Of a stretch of DNA of 64,000 bases, positions 9,956-19,403 are shown piece by piece. The stretch is from assembly GCF_002261335.1 (NCBI RefSeq), contig NZ_NEVL01000002.1:124001-188000 (forward strand), written 5' to 3'. How positions within the stretch are numbered: the first letter of the stretch is position 1; each line of letters begins with the position of its first letter. A program made the translations under genes and the position numbers. The DNA is from Bordetella genomosp. 1. GTDB taxonomy: Bacteria; Pseudomonadota; Gammaproteobacteria; Burkholderiales; Burkholderiaceae_B. The notes below the pieces were generated by a model. That model was not told the DNA's origin, made no database searches, and was given only the letters and a program-made list of their open reading frames with translations.

Positions 9956-9996
9956 TTGACACTTTTTTCGATCGTTTGATAGGCTGTCAACACTAT
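9956..9996 (+). promoter_or_regulatory. Promoter and operator of the GntR gene
   Basis: -35 TTGACA at 9956-9961 with a weak -10 around 9978-9984. The 12-mer TGTCAACACTAT (9985-9996) is shared with the palindrome upstream of the divergent operon and covers the transcription start and the first bases of the ATG. This is the layout of negative autoregulation. About 190 bases with no other obvious signal separate it from the other operator. Confidence 0.65.
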
Positions 9997-10717
9997 GAGC
10001 ACTTCCATGCCCACCGAAACCCTCAAAGACGAGCCGTCCGGACCGCTGGCCGACACCGTCTTCGGGCAGGTGCTGGACGCCATTTATCAAGGTCGCCTGG
10101 CGCCGGGCAGTGTCATCAACGAGGTGGCACTGGCCCAGGAATATGGCGTGAGCCGCGGCCCCGTGCGCGAAGCCGTGCGGCGGCTGCAAGGCATTCAACT
10201 CATCACCCGCGAGCCCTACATGAAGGCGCGCGTGGTCACGCTGTCGGCGGCCTCGGCGCTGGAGCTGTTCCAGATGCGGATGGCGCTCGAGGGCGTGGCC
10301 TGCAACCTGGCCACGCGCCGCATGAGCGACCCGGAGATCGCCGACCTGCTCGACGAGCTCGAGCAGGACCGCCAGCAACGCGTGGCGAGCAAGCAGGGCG
10401 AGGCGGCAGCGCCGCGCGTGTTCGACTTCCACGAGCGCATCGTTCGCGCCTGCGGCAACCAACGCATCATCAACAGCCTCTGCGGCGACCTCTATCACCT
10501 GTTGCGCGTCTATCGCCGCCACTCGGGCACCGTGCTCGAGCGCAAGGACGACGCCTACGCCGAGCACTGGCAGATCGCGCGCGCCATCCGGGCGCGCGAC
10601 GCCGAACTCGCCGAATCGCTGATGCGCTCGCACATCGAGCGCGCGGCCCAGCATCTTTTCGAACACCTGGCCGGAGGTGCGCCCGCGATCGCGGGGCAGC
10701 ACGTCCCGGTCACCTGA
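9995..10717 (+). CDS. GntR-family transcriptional regulator, FCD subfamily
   Basis: 240 residues from ATG 9995, which lies within the operator repeat, so the transcript has a very short or no leader; an in-frame ATG at 10007 is an alternative. The winged helix spans about residues 20-85 (VFGQVLDAIYQGRLAPGSVINEVALAQEYGVSRGPVREAVRRLQ, the typical GntR signature). The helical FCD effector domain follows, with metal/ligand-binding candidates in DFHERIV and the C-terminal MRSHIERA. FCD regulators usually repress carboxylate catabolism and are released by the substrate. It probably controls both divergent arms and itself. Confidence 0.88.
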   Translation: MSTSMPTETLKDEPSGPLADTVFGQVLDAIYQGRLAPGSVINEVALAQEYGVSRGPVREAVRRLQGIQLITREPYMKARVVTLSAASALELFQMRMALEGVACNLATRRMSDPEIADLLDELEQDRQQRVASKQGEAAAPRVFDFHERIVRACGNQRIINSLCGDLYHLLRVYRRHSGTVLERKDDAYAEHWQIARAIRARDAELAESLMRSHIERAAQHLFEHLAGGAPAIAGQHVPVT

Positions 10718-10740
10718 CGTTTCTCTTGGAGCAGCAAGTC

Positions 10741-11637
10741 ATGAGCAATCCCCGCCACCAGTTCCGGCAACTCTTGAAGAACGAGCCCTTCCTCGTTTCG
10801 CCGGGCGTCTACGACGGCTACAGCATCCGCCTGGTCGAGGCGGCGGGATTCAAGACGGCCTGCACCAGCGGCGCCGCGCTCTCGAATGCGCTGCTCGGCA
10901 TCGCCGACATCGGCGTGATGGGCCTGTCGGAGAACGTGGCGCATTGCCGCAACCTGGCGCGCTCGGTCTCGATCCCCATGACGGCCGATGCCGACACCGG
11001 CTACGGCAATCCGGTCAACGTCTTTCACACCGTGCGGATGTTCGAGGAGGCCGGCGTCGCGGGCATCAACCTCGAAGACCAGGTCAGCCCCAAGCGCTGC
11101 GGCCACATGCCCGGCAAGGACGTGGTGAGCGAAGCCGAGATGGTCAAGAAGATCGAGGCCGCCTGCCTGGCCCGCCGCGACGATGACTTCGTCATCATCG
11201 CCCGCACCGATGCGATCGCCGTCGAGGGCATCGAGGGGGCGGTCAAGCGCGCCCGCGCCTACGGCCAGGCCGGCGCCGACATGATCTTCCCGGATGCCGT
11301 GCGCACCGAAGACGACATCAAGCGCCTGGTCGACGCGGCCGGCGTGCCGCTCACCATCAACATGGGCTTCGGCATCCGGGCTCGCCCGACCACCCCGCTG
11401 ATCCCGCTGCCGCGCCTGAAGGAAATCGGCGTCAAGCGCATCAGCCTGCCGCGCATGCTGCCGGCCGCCGCGATCTTCGGCATGCGCCAGGCGCTCGAGG
11501 TGATGCAGGGCGTGGTCAAGACCGGCGAGCCGGCCGACCGTCCCGACCTGCTGGTGGGCATCGAAGACATCATGGCGCTGATGGGCTACGAGGAAATGCG
11601 CGCCCTCGAAAAGCGCCTCACCACGCTCGACGCCTGA
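10741..11637 (+). CDS. Isocitrate lyase / PEP mutase-family lyase
   Basis: 298 residues; ATG 10741 has TTGGAG upstream. It is a TIM-barrel enzyme with metal-binding DADTGYGN (D83, D85), E112/D113 and the catalytic-loop signature KRCGH (K118-H122) typical of C-C bond-cleaving members (isocitrate, 2-methylisocitrate and 2,3-dimethylmalate lyases). It is shorter than isocitrate lyase proper and close in size to methylisocitrate/dimethylmalate lyases. Such an enzyme splits a substituted malate into pyruvate or glyoxylate plus an acid. Encoded 23 bases after the regulator and opposite an aconitase-family hydratase, the two probably act in sequence. The exact substrate is open. Confidence 0.85.
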   Translation: MSNPRHQFRQLLKNEPFLVSPGVYDGYSIRLVEAAGFKTACTSGAALSNALLGIADIGVMGLSENVAHCRNLARSVSIPMTADADTGYGNPVNVFHTVRMFEEAGVAGINLEDQVSPKRCGHMPGKDVVSEAEMVKKIEAACLARRDDDFVIIARTDAIAVEGIEGAVKRARAYGQAGADMIFPDAVRTEDDIKRLVDAAGVPLTINMGFGIRARPTTPLIPLPRLKEIGVKRISLPRMLPAAAIFGMRQALEVMQGVVKTGEPADRPDLLVGIEDIMALMGYEEMRALEKRLTTLDA

Positions 11638-11651
11638 GCGGAGCCGCCGTC

Positions 11652-12364
<713 letters not shown>

Positions 12365-12368
<4 letters not shown>

Positions 12369-13147
12369 ATACGACGTTGCCGGCAATGCGCGCGCAGCCG
12401 ATCGACCTCGCCGGCCAGGTGGTGGTGATCACCGGCGCAGCGGGGGATCTGGGCTGGGCCATCTCCCAGGCCTGCCGCGCCGCGGGCGCGCGGGTCGCGC
12501 TGTGCGACCACGACGCGGGCGCACTCGCCGAACGCGGCGTGGCCGGCTGCGCCGACGTGCTCGCGTTCGATTTCGATCTCGCCGATGCCGCCGCCGCCGA
12601 AGCGGCCGTGGGCCGGGTCGAGGCCGCGTGGGGCCGTGTCGACGTGCTGGTGAACAACGCCGCCGTCGTCACGCCCGGCGCGAAGGTCTGCGACCTCGAT
12701 CTTGCGCAGTGGCGCGCAGCGCTCGACATCAATCTCACCGGCGCGTGGCTGATGAGCCGCGCCGTGTTGCCGGGCATGCGGCGCGCGCGGCGCGGCCTCG
12801 TGCTCAACGTCGCCTCGCAGCTGGGCAGTGTGGCCGCGCCCGGACGGGGCGCCTACGGCTCGAGCAAGGCCGGGCTGATCGCGCTGGCGCGCGCCATCGC
12901 GGTGGACTACGCCGACGAAGGCATCCGCGCATTGAGCCTGTCGCCCGGCGCGGTGCTGACGAGCCGCGTGTTGCGCCGCTACGGCAGCGCCGAGGCGGCC
13001 ACCGCGGCCCTTGCGCCGCGCTATCCGGCCGGCCGGCTGGGCGACGTCGACGAAGTTGCGCAGACCGCCCTGTTCCTGATGAGCGGGGCGGCTGGCTTTA
13101 TCACGGGCACGGATTTGCGCGTGGATGGGGGTTACACCGCGATATAG
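12365..13147 (+). CDS. Short-chain dehydrogenase/reductase 2
   Basis: 260 residues from the ATG that overlaps the previous stop. It has the glycine-rich TGAAGDLG motif (an unusual D in the place of the common S/I), acidic residues after strand 2 (LCDHDAG) pointing to NAD, NNAA, catalytic Ser in NVASQ and Y-x-x-x-K as YGSSK. The C-terminus GFITGTDLRVDGGYTAI is the standard SDR ending. It belongs to the GntR-controlled transcription unit and probably oxidises or reduces an intermediate handled by its neighbour; substrate unknown. Confidence 0.83.
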
Positions 13148-13192
13148 CGGCGGACCCGTTTTGTTCGTTTCAAAAGCACAGAGGAACAGAAG

Positions 13193-14209
13193 ATGAAGCA
13201 GGGGAATTGCAGCAGGTTCATGGCCCGACGCCGCTGGCTCGGAGGCGCCGCCGCGGCGCTGGCAATGGTGGTCGCACCGCTGGCCGCACAGGCGCAGGAA
13301 ACCGCCGCCAACTTTCCGACGCGGCCGATCAACATCGTGGTGCCGTTCCCCGCGGGGGGCGCCACCGACATCACGGCGCGGCTGGTGGCCGAGGGTCTGT
13401 CGAAGAAGTGGGGGCAGTCGGTCGTGGTGGAAAACCGCCCGGGCGCGGGGGGCAACCTCGGCTCCGAATACGTGGCACGCGCCACGCCGGATGGCCACAC
13501 CATCGTGCTCGGCGTGACCGGTTCGCACGGCATCAACATCTCGCTCTACAAGAACATGCGCTATGACCCGCGCACCGACTTCGAGCCGCTGACCCAGGCC
13601 ACGCTCTATCCCAACGCCATCGTGGTCAACAAGGACGTGCCGGCCAACAACCTGCAGGAACTGATCGCGCTGCTGAAGAAGGGCGGCGTGCAGTATGCCT
13701 ACGGCTCCGACGGCAACGGCACCGCGTCGCACCTGGGCATGGAGCTGCTGAAGAACCGCGGCGGCTTCGAGCTGCCGCACGTGCCGTATCGCGGCAGCGC
13801 CCCGATGGTCACCGACCTGCTCGGCGGCCAGATCCAGGTGGGCATCACCGGCCTGCCGGCGGTGCAGGCGTATGCCAAGAGCGGCAAGCTCAAGGTGATC
13901 GCGCTCACCACCGGCGAACGCTTCGCCAGCGCGCCCGACTACCCGACGGTGGCCGAACAGGGCTTCCCGGGCTTCGTCGCGCCGCCGTGGTCCGGCTTCT
14001 TCGCACCGAAGGGCACGCCCAAGCCGATCGTCGACAAACTCTCGGCAGCGATGCGCGAGGTGATGGCCGACCCGGTGTTGAAGGAAAAGATGGTCGCGGC
14101 CGGCAGCGAATTCACGCCGTCCACGCCCGAAGCATTCAAGGCCTTCATCGACAGCGAAATCGCCAAGTGGGCCGAGGCCGTGAAGATCTCGGGCGCCCGC
14201 GTCGACTGA
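13193..14209 (+). CDS. Bug/TctC-family periplasmic solute-binding protein
   Basis: 338 residues with an N-terminal export signal (basic start, hydrophobic GGAAAALAMVVAPLAAQAQ, cleavage after AQA). The mature protein begins with the classical Bug motif FPTRPINIVVPFPAGGATDI and continues with RPGAGGNLGS and PVPYRGS-like segments lining the carboxylate pocket. Bug receptors are greatly expanded in Bordetella-type bacteria and bind carboxylated solutes, sometimes with a tripartite tricarboxylate transporter. No TctA/TctB genes are nearby, so it would use a transporter encoded elsewhere or act as a sensor. Its place at the end of this operon suggests it captures the pathway substrate. Confidence 0.88.
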   Translation: MKQGNCSRFMARRRWLGGAAAALAMVVAPLAAQAQETAANFPTRPINIVVPFPAGGATDITARLVAEGLSKKWGQSVVVENRPGAGGNLGSEYVARATPDGHTIVLGVTGSHGINISLYKNMRYDPRTDFEPLTQATLYPNAIVVNKDVPANNLQELIALLKKGGVQYAYGSDGNGTASHLGMELLKNRGGFELPHVPYRGSAPMVTDLLGGQIQVGITGLPAVQAYAKSGKLKVIALTTGERFASAPDYPTVAEQGFPGFVAPPWSGFFAPKGTPKPIVDKLSAAMREVMADPVLKEKMVAAGSEFTPSTPEAFKAFIDSEIAKWAEAVKISGARVD

Positions 14210-14367
14210 GTTCACGGGTTTGTTCGGGCGGCGCCGCGCGGCGCCTCGTCGTACCGGTGCGCGGCCCGCGAGGGCGCGCGCACCACACCGTGCAGTGGGG
14301 CCTTTGGCCCGGGGCGACGCGCCGCAGGCCGTCAATCGCCGGTACGGCCGGCGCGCCGTCATTCATG

Positions 14368-14403
14368 CCAAATCCGCCCGTAAGGGGATTTGGCTCTTTT
14401 TTT
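14368..14403 (+). terminator. Rho-independent terminator after the GntR-lyase-SDR-Bug operon
   Basis: Stem CCAAATCC/GGATTTGG with a 10-base loop followed by CTCTTTTTTTT. It lies in the 311-base gap 14210-14520, which otherwise holds only the promoter element of the next gene. Confidence 0.85.
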
Positions 14404-14456
14404 TGCCGCGCACTCTGGCGCCCGACCCGCCCCGATGGGCCCCGGGATAGCCATGA

Positions 14457-14482
14457 TTGCATACAATTTTTGAGTACATTAA
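14457..14482 (+). promoter_or_regulatory. Promoter element shared with the allantoate-amidohydrolase gene
   Basis: TTGCATACAAT (14457-14467) followed by TTTTGAG, TA and CATTAA. The same string, differing by a few mostly C/T changes and a two-base gap, occurs in the opposite orientation upstream of the gene ending at 19404. It can be read as -35 TTGCAT and -10 TAAAGT with 17-base spacing, with the inverted repeat ATTGCATACAAT over the -35. This resembles operators of FCD-type GntR repressors. The regulator is not identified. Confidence 0.55.
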
Positions 14483-14520
14483 AGTGTGATCTTTCCCCTG
14501 GACCCTGCGCGGAGATGCTC

Positions 14521-15798
14521 ATGTCCACCCCCCTGGCCGGCCCGGCCCTGGATGCCCTGATCGGCCGCTTCCTCGAAGAACAGCACCCGGCGCAGATCGC
14601 CTTTCTGCGCGAGCTCGTGCGCGTGCCCTCCGACAATCCGCCCGGCGACTGCGCGCCCCATGGCGCCCGCGCCCAGGCGCTGCTCACCGAGCTCGGCCTG
14701 ACCGTGCACGCCCACCCGGTACCCGCCGACCGGGTGCACGCCAACGGCATGCGCTCGGCCACCAACCTGATCGTGCGCAAGACCTTCGGCCAGGGCGGCC
14801 CGGTGATCGCGCTCAACGCGCATGGCGACGTAGTGCCCCCCGGCGACGGCTGGACCCACGATCCCTATGGCGGCGAGGTCGTGGACGACCCGCACCACGG
14901 GCCGGTGATGTTCGGGCGCGGCGTGGCGGTGTCCAAATCGGATTTCGCCACCTACACCTGGGCGCTGCTGGCCTTGCAGCACGCGCAGGCGCATGGCGCG
15001 GACCTGCACGGCGCGCTCGAGCTGCACTTCACCTATGACGAAGAGGCGGGCGGCGAGATCGGGCCCGGGCTGATCATGGCGCAGGGCCTGAGCAAGCCCG
15101 ATTACGTGATCTCGGCGGGCTTTGGCTACGGCATCACTTCGGCGCACAACGGCTGTCTGCACGTGGAGGTGACGGTGCGCGGCAAGCAGGCCCACGCGGC
15201 CATGCCGCACACCGGCGTCGACGCGCTGGAGGCCGCCACCCACATCCTGCGTGCGCTCTACGACCACCGCGCGGTGCTGGCGCGCAAGCACTCGGCGGTG
15301 CCCGGCATCGACACCCCGGGCCTCACGGTGGGCCTGATCGCGGGCGGCATCAATACCAACGTGGTGCCCGACCGCGTCACGTTCCGCGTCGACCGCCGCA
15401 TGATTCCCGAGGAGTCCGGCTTCGACGCCGAGGGCGAGCTGCGCGCCCTCGTGCAGGCCGCGGCCGCGGCGCGCCCGGGCATCGAGGTCGACGTGCGCCG
15501 GATCATGCAGGCCGAGCCGCTGGCCGAGCTGCCCGGCGTCGAGGCGCTGATCGCGCCCTTCGCGGCGCGCGCCCAAAGCGTGTTCGGCGTCGAGATCCCC
15601 GTGCATGGCGTGCCGCTCTACACCGACGCGCGCCACTACACCCACCATGGCGTGCCGACCGTGCTCTACGGCGCCGGTCCGCGCACCCTGATGGACGCGC
15701 GCGGCCACAACACCGACGAAAACCTGCGCCTCAACGACCTGCTGAAGGCGACCCAGGTGGTGGCGCTGGCGGTGTCGGATATGCTGCGGGCGCGCTGA
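14521..15798 (+). CDS. M20-family metallohydrolase (ArgE/DapE-like)
   Basis: 425 residues; the second ATG (14521) is chosen because GGAG precedes it at six bases. Two-domain M20 architecture: a catalytic domain with H101/D103 in NAHGDVVPPG and the E174-E175 pair in TYDEEAGGEIGPG, a dimerisation lid around residues 215-330, and C-terminal histidine in a GHNTDENL context. In the FGRGVAVSKSD segment the bridging aspartate expected three residues after GRG is V137, with an Asp four residues later. The family hydrolyses N-acyl or peptide amide bonds. It shares a promoter element with allantoate amidohydrolase, so it may belong to the same ureide response. Substrate unknown. Confidence 0.82.
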   Translation: MSTPLAGPALDALIGRFLEEQHPAQIAFLRELVRVPSDNPPGDCAPHGARAQALLTELGLTVHAHPVPADRVHANGMRSATNLIVRKTFGQGGPVIALNAHGDVVPPGDGWTHDPYGGEVVDDPHHGPVMFGRGVAVSKSDFATYTWALLALQHAQAHGADLHGALELHFTYDEEAGGEIGPGLIMAQGLSKPDYVISAGFGYGITSAHNGCLHVEVTVRGKQAHAAMPHTGVDALEAATHILRALYDHRAVLARKHSAVPGIDTPGLTVGLIAGGINTNVVPDRVTFRVDRRMIPEESGFDAEGELRALVQAAAAARPGIEVDVRRIMQAEPLAELPGVEALIAPFAARAQSVFGVEIPVHGVPLYTDARHYTHHGVPTVLYGAGPRTLMDARGHNTDENLRLNDLLKATQVVALAVSDMLRAR

Positions 15799-15853
15799 CC
15801 GCCGCTCGTCGCACACCGCTTGCCGCGCGCCGCCCGCGGCACACCGATTCCGG

Positions 15854-15902
15854 CCCCTGACGCACGAGGCCGCGCGATCCGCGCGGCGTTGTGCGTCAGG
15901 GG
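15854..15902. terminator. Large hairpin between convergent genes
   Basis: Arms CCCCTGACGCAC/GTGCGTCAGGGG (12 perfect pairs) enclose a second stem, CCGCGCG/CGCGCGG-like. It lies between the M20 gene and the racemase gene, which converge here. There is no T-tract on either strand, so termination is inferred from position and stability only. Confidence 0.5.
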
Positions 15903-15909
15903 TCGGTGT

Positions 15910-16659
15910 TCAGGGCTGCGGCGCCGGCAGCAGGGCGTAGCGCGCCAGGTCGCCGTCGTAGCGCTTGGGCAAGGGGCGGGCGAAGTCGCCGAGCTTGCTC
16001 GTGGCCAGCCGCAGCGCCACCAGCGACTCCACCAGCTTCACGCCCGCCGTCACACCCTCGACCACGGGCGCGCCGATCTCCGCGGAGATCTGGGCGCACA
16101 GGTCGGCCATGCCGGCGCAGCCCAGCACGATCACGTCGCTCCGGTCTTCATGCAAGGCGCGGCGGCACGCTTCGGTGATGACGCGGCGTGCGTCGGAGCG
16201 CGGATCCTCCAGCGCCAGCACGGCGAGCTCGCTGGCGCGCACGTTGCGGCAAAAACGCGCGAGCCCGTAGCGCTCGGCCAGGTGCCAGGCCATGCCGCAG
16301 GTGCGCGACAGCGTGGTGACCACCGAAAAGCCCGTGCCGATGAGGCTGGCGCAATGCATGGCCGCCTCGGCGATGCCCACCACCGGCCCGCGCGCCAGCT
16401 CGCGCGCGGCATACAGGCCAGGGTCGCCGAAGCAGGCGATGACGTAGCCGTCGCATCCCTCGTCTTCTCCCTTGCGTATCTCGTCGAGCAGGCCCGGCAC
16501 GGCGAGCGCATCGTCGTAATGGCTCTCGATCGACGCCGGCCCCATCGCGGGGCTGACGGCCACCACCTCGGTGCCGGCGGCGGCCACCTGGCGTGCGCAG
16601 GCCGCCATCTTGTCGGTCATGCTCCAGGTGGTATTCGGGTTGATGAGCTTGATCTTCAT
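15910..16659 (-). CDS. Asp/Glu/hydantoin racemase family, probable allantoin or hydantoin racemase
   Basis: 249 residues. The two active-site cysteines of the family are present: C76 in YVIACFGDPGL and C181 in VIVLGCAGMADL. The N-terminal MKIKLINPNTTWSMTD is the typical hydantoin/allantoin racemase opening. These enzymes invert the chiral carbon of 5-substituted hydantoins or allantoin so that a stereospecific ring-opening enzyme can use both forms. It lies 30 bases after an NCS1 permease gene and in a cluster with a PuuE-type allantoinase and an allantoate amidohydrolase, so allantoin is the likeliest substrate. That choice is from context. Confidence 0.85.
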   Translation of the reverse strand: MKIKLINPNTTWSMTDKMAACARQVAAAGTEVVAVSPAMGPASIESHYDDALAVPGLLDEIRKGEDEGCDGYVIACFGDPGLYAARELARGPVVGIAEAAMHCASLIGTGFSVVTTLSRTCGMAWHLAERYGLARFCRNVRASELAVLALEDPRSDARRVITEACRRALHEDRSDVIVLGCAGMADLCAQISAEIGAPVVEGVTAGVKLVESLVALRLATSKLGDFARPLPKRYDGDLARYALLPAPQP

Positions 16660-16689
16660 GGGCGTCTCGAATGAGGGAGGGGGGGGGCG

Positions 16690-18192
16690 TCACGGGCGGG
16701 CGGGCCGTTTGCAGAACACCGAATACAGCACCAGCGCCGTGCCCATGCCGATGAACCACGCATAGTTCGCCAGCGGATGCAGCGCAGTGATGAACACGCA
16801 CGCCATGGGCAGCAGCACCGACGGAATCAGGACGGCGATGGCGGTGCGGTTGTAGCCCTTGTGGTACCAGTAGCGGCCGCCGGGCGTCATCGTGAACAGC
16901 TCGTCCACGTCCACCTGCTGGCGCCGCACGATGTAGTAGTCGGCGATCAGGATGCCGAACAGCGGGCCGATGAAACTGCCCAGCACGTCCAGCGTGTAGT
17001 GGATCATCTCCGGGTTGTGATAGAGATTCCACGGCGTGATGAAGATCGAGCCCACCGCCGCGATCATGCCGCCGGCGCGCCAGCTGATGCGTTGCGGCGC
17101 CACGTTGGAGAAATCGAAGGCGGGCGACACGAAGTTGGCCACGATGTTGATGCCGATGGTGGCGATCATGAAAGTGAGCGCGCCCAGCACCGCAGCAAAG
17201 GCGTTGTCGATGCGGCCCACGGTCTCGACGGGATCGTGGATCATCTGGCCGAACACCGGCTGCGTGGCCGAGATGGTGATGACGGTCAGCAGCGAGAAGC
17301 CCAGGAAGTTGACCGGCAGGCCCCAGAAGTTGCCGCGCCTGACCGCCTTGAACGACTCGCCGTAGCGCGAGAAATCGCCGAAGTTGAGCATGGGCCCCGA
17401 AAAGTACGACACCACGAGCGCGATGGCGCTGAGCGTGACGCCGACAGCGGCCCAGCCCTCGTATTTCACTTCGCTCAAGGTGAAGCTGATGTTGTTCCAG
17501 CCCGCCTTGTAGACCAGCCAGCCGGCCAGCATGAACATCACGACGTACACCGCCGGCCCGGCCCAGTCGATGAACCTGCGGATCGATTCCATGCCGTGCC
17601 AGAACACGGCGGCCTGCGCCACCCACAACACCATGAAGCTGAGCCAGCCCAGCGCCGACAGCCCGGCGAAGCCGTGCAGCGTGACGTCGGCATAGGGCGC
17701 CAGCGTGGGAAAGAATTTCAGCACCACGATCAGGAAGGCGCCCGACGCCAGGTAGGTCTGGATGCCATACCAGGCCACGGCGATCAGGCCGCGGATGACG
17801 GCGGGGATGTTGGCGCCTTTCACGCCGAACGCGACGCGGCAGATCACCGGATAGGGCGTGCTGGTGACCTGGCTCGGCTTGGCCACCAGGTTGCAGAAGA
17901 ACTGCACGATGAGAATGCCCACGATCAGCGCCAGCAGGACCTGCCAGCTCGTCAGGCCGAGCGCGAACAGGCTGCCGGCCGTGATGTAGCCGCCCACGCT
18001 GTGCACGTCCGACATCCAGAACGCGAAGATGTTGTATGAGGTCCAGGTTTGTTTTTTCAGCGGCGCCAGGTCGTCGTTCACGAGGTCCGGGTCGTAGCCC
18101 GGCTTGATGGCGGCATTGTCGGCATGGGGCGAGGTGTGCGCCATGCCGGCGGCAGGTGTGACGGGGTTCAGCGCTTTCAGTTCGGCATCCAT
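16690..18192 (-). CDS. NCS1-family nucleobase/ureide:cation symporter
   Basis: 500 residues with about twelve hydrophobic helices, the NCS1 length and layout of the Mhp1 hydantoin transporter. The cytoplasmic N-terminus is followed by TWTSYNIFAFWMSDVHSVGGY, the conserved helix-1 substrate/sodium site. LNFGDFSRY and NLYHNPEMIHY are further family motifs. It would import allantoin, hydantoin, uracil or a relative with sodium or protons. It sits between the racemase and the allantoinase genes, all on the minus strand, fitting uptake of the ureide degraded by the cluster. Substrate is by context. Confidence 0.9.
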   Translation of the reverse strand: MDAELKALNPVTPAAGMAHTSPHADNAAIKPGYDPDLVNDDLAPLKKQTWTSYNIFAFWMSDVHSVGGYITAGSLFALGLTSWQVLLALIVGILIVQFFCNLVAKPSQVTSTPYPVICRVAFGVKGANIPAVIRGLIAVAWYGIQTYLASGAFLIVVLKFFPTLAPYADVTLHGFAGLSALGWLSFMVLWVAQAAVFWHGMESIRRFIDWAGPAVYVVMFMLAGWLVYKAGWNNISFTLSEVKYEGWAAVGVTLSAIALVVSYFSGPMLNFGDFSRYGESFKAVRRGNFWGLPVNFLGFSLLTVITISATQPVFGQMIHDPVETVGRIDNAFAAVLGALTFMIATIGINIVANFVSPAFDFSNVAPQRISWRAGGMIAAVGSIFITPWNLYHNPEMIHYTLDVLGSFIGPLFGILIADYYIVRRQQVDVDELFTMTPGGRYWYHKGYNRTAIAVLIPSVLLPMACVFITALHPLANYAWFIGMGTALVLYSVFCKRPARP

Positions 18193-18372
18193 GAGGCGGG
18201 ACTCCAGAAGTGCCGGTGCGGGCAGGGCTGCGCGCGTCGGCGAGTCAGTGGCTTACAGCTTCGGATCGACTACGGAACGGCGATGATGCGAATAGGTGGT
18301 GCTGCGGCCAGGCGGCGCCTGCGGTCTGGAAAAGGGTGGGGTCCGGCGGGGCGCGTACGCGTCCCGCTCAGG

Positions 18373-19317
18373 TCAGGTCGTCGGGGGATGGGCCGCGCGC
18401 CAGTGGCGGGCGATGTCGATGCGGCGCGCCACCCAGACCCGCTCGTGCTTTTCCACGTGATCGAGAAAGCGGATCAGGCCGGCCATGCGTCCCGGCCTGC
18501 CGAGCAGGCGGCAGTGCATGCCGATCGACATCATGCGCGGCGTCTCGGCGCCCTCGGCGTAGAGCACGTCGAAACAGTCGCGCAGGTACTCGTAGAAATG
18601 CTGGGCCGTGTTGAAGCCTTGCGGCGTGGCGAAGCGCATGTCGTTGGTGTCGAGCGTGTACGGCACGATGAGATGCTGCCGCAGGACGCCGTCGGCGTCG
18701 CGCAGCGCGGTCCAGAAAGGCAGATCGTCGCCGTAGTAGTCGCTGTCGTATTCATAGCCGCCGTGCTCCACCAGCAGGCGCCGCGTGTTGGGGCTGTCGC
18801 GGCCGGTGTACCAGCCCAGCGGCCACTGGCCCGCGGTGAGGTCGCGCACGATCTGCGTGCCCAGCCGCATGTGTTCGCGCTCGGTGGCCTCGTCGACATT
18901 CTGGTAGTGGATCCAGCGCAGGCCGTGGCACGCGATCTCGTGGCCGAGCTCGAGGCAGGCGCGCACCACGTCGGGATGGCGCTGCAGCGCCATCGACACG
19001 CCGAACACGGTGAGCGGCAGGCCGCGCTTCTCGAACTCGCGCAGGATGCGCCAGACGCCGACGCGCGAGCCGTACTCGTAGACCGACTCCATGCTCAGGT
19101 GGCGCGCCGGATAGGCGTCGGCGCCCACGATCTCCGACAGAAAGCGCTCCGAGGCCGGGTCGCCATGCAGCACGCAGTTCTCGCCGCCTTCCTCGTAATT
19201 GAGCACGAACTGCAACGCCACGCGCGCATTGCCGGGCCAGGCGGCATGGGGCGGCCGGCGGCCGTAGCCGATCAGGTCGCGCGGATAGTCGGCATTGGAC
19301 ACGGGCTGAGACGTCAC
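18373..19317 (-). CDS. puuE: PuuE-type allantoinase (polysaccharide-deacetylase fold)
   Basis: 314 residues from GTG 19317, with GGGAG upstream; no ATG lies nearby. The start region YPRDLIGYG, the segment NYEEGGENCVLHGD and the later HEIACHGLRW, NTRRLLVEHGGYEYDSDYYGDDLPFW and YTLDTNDMRF are typical of PuuE, the metal-independent allantoinase of pseudomonads that shares the NodB fold but has lost the deacetylase metal triad. It opens the hydantoin ring of allantoin to allantoate. The downstream permease and racemase and the upstream allantoate amidohydrolase give a consistent pathway. Similar cyclic-ureide substrates cannot be excluded. Confidence 0.85.
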   Translation of the reverse strand: MTSQPVSNADYPRDLIGYGRRPPHAAWPGNARVALQFVLNYEEGGENCVLHGDPASERFLSEIVGADAYPARHLSMESVYEYGSRVGVWRILREFEKRGLPLTVFGVSMALQRHPDVVRACLELGHEIACHGLRWIHYQNVDEATEREHMRLGTQIVRDLTAGQWPLGWYTGRDSPNTRRLLVEHGGYEYDSDYYGDDLPFWTALRDADGVLRQHLIVPYTLDTNDMRFATPQGFNTAQHFYEYLRDCFDVLYAEGAETPRMMSIGMHCRLLGRPGRMAGLIRFLDHVEKHERVWVARRIDIARHWRAAHPPTT

Positions 19318-19403
19318 GATGGCGAACTCCCATTCTGCTGCGGGGCCGCTGCGGTGGTGCGCGTGCACGCCCGGCGTCGGCCTGGATGCGTTGATCGATG
19401 CGG

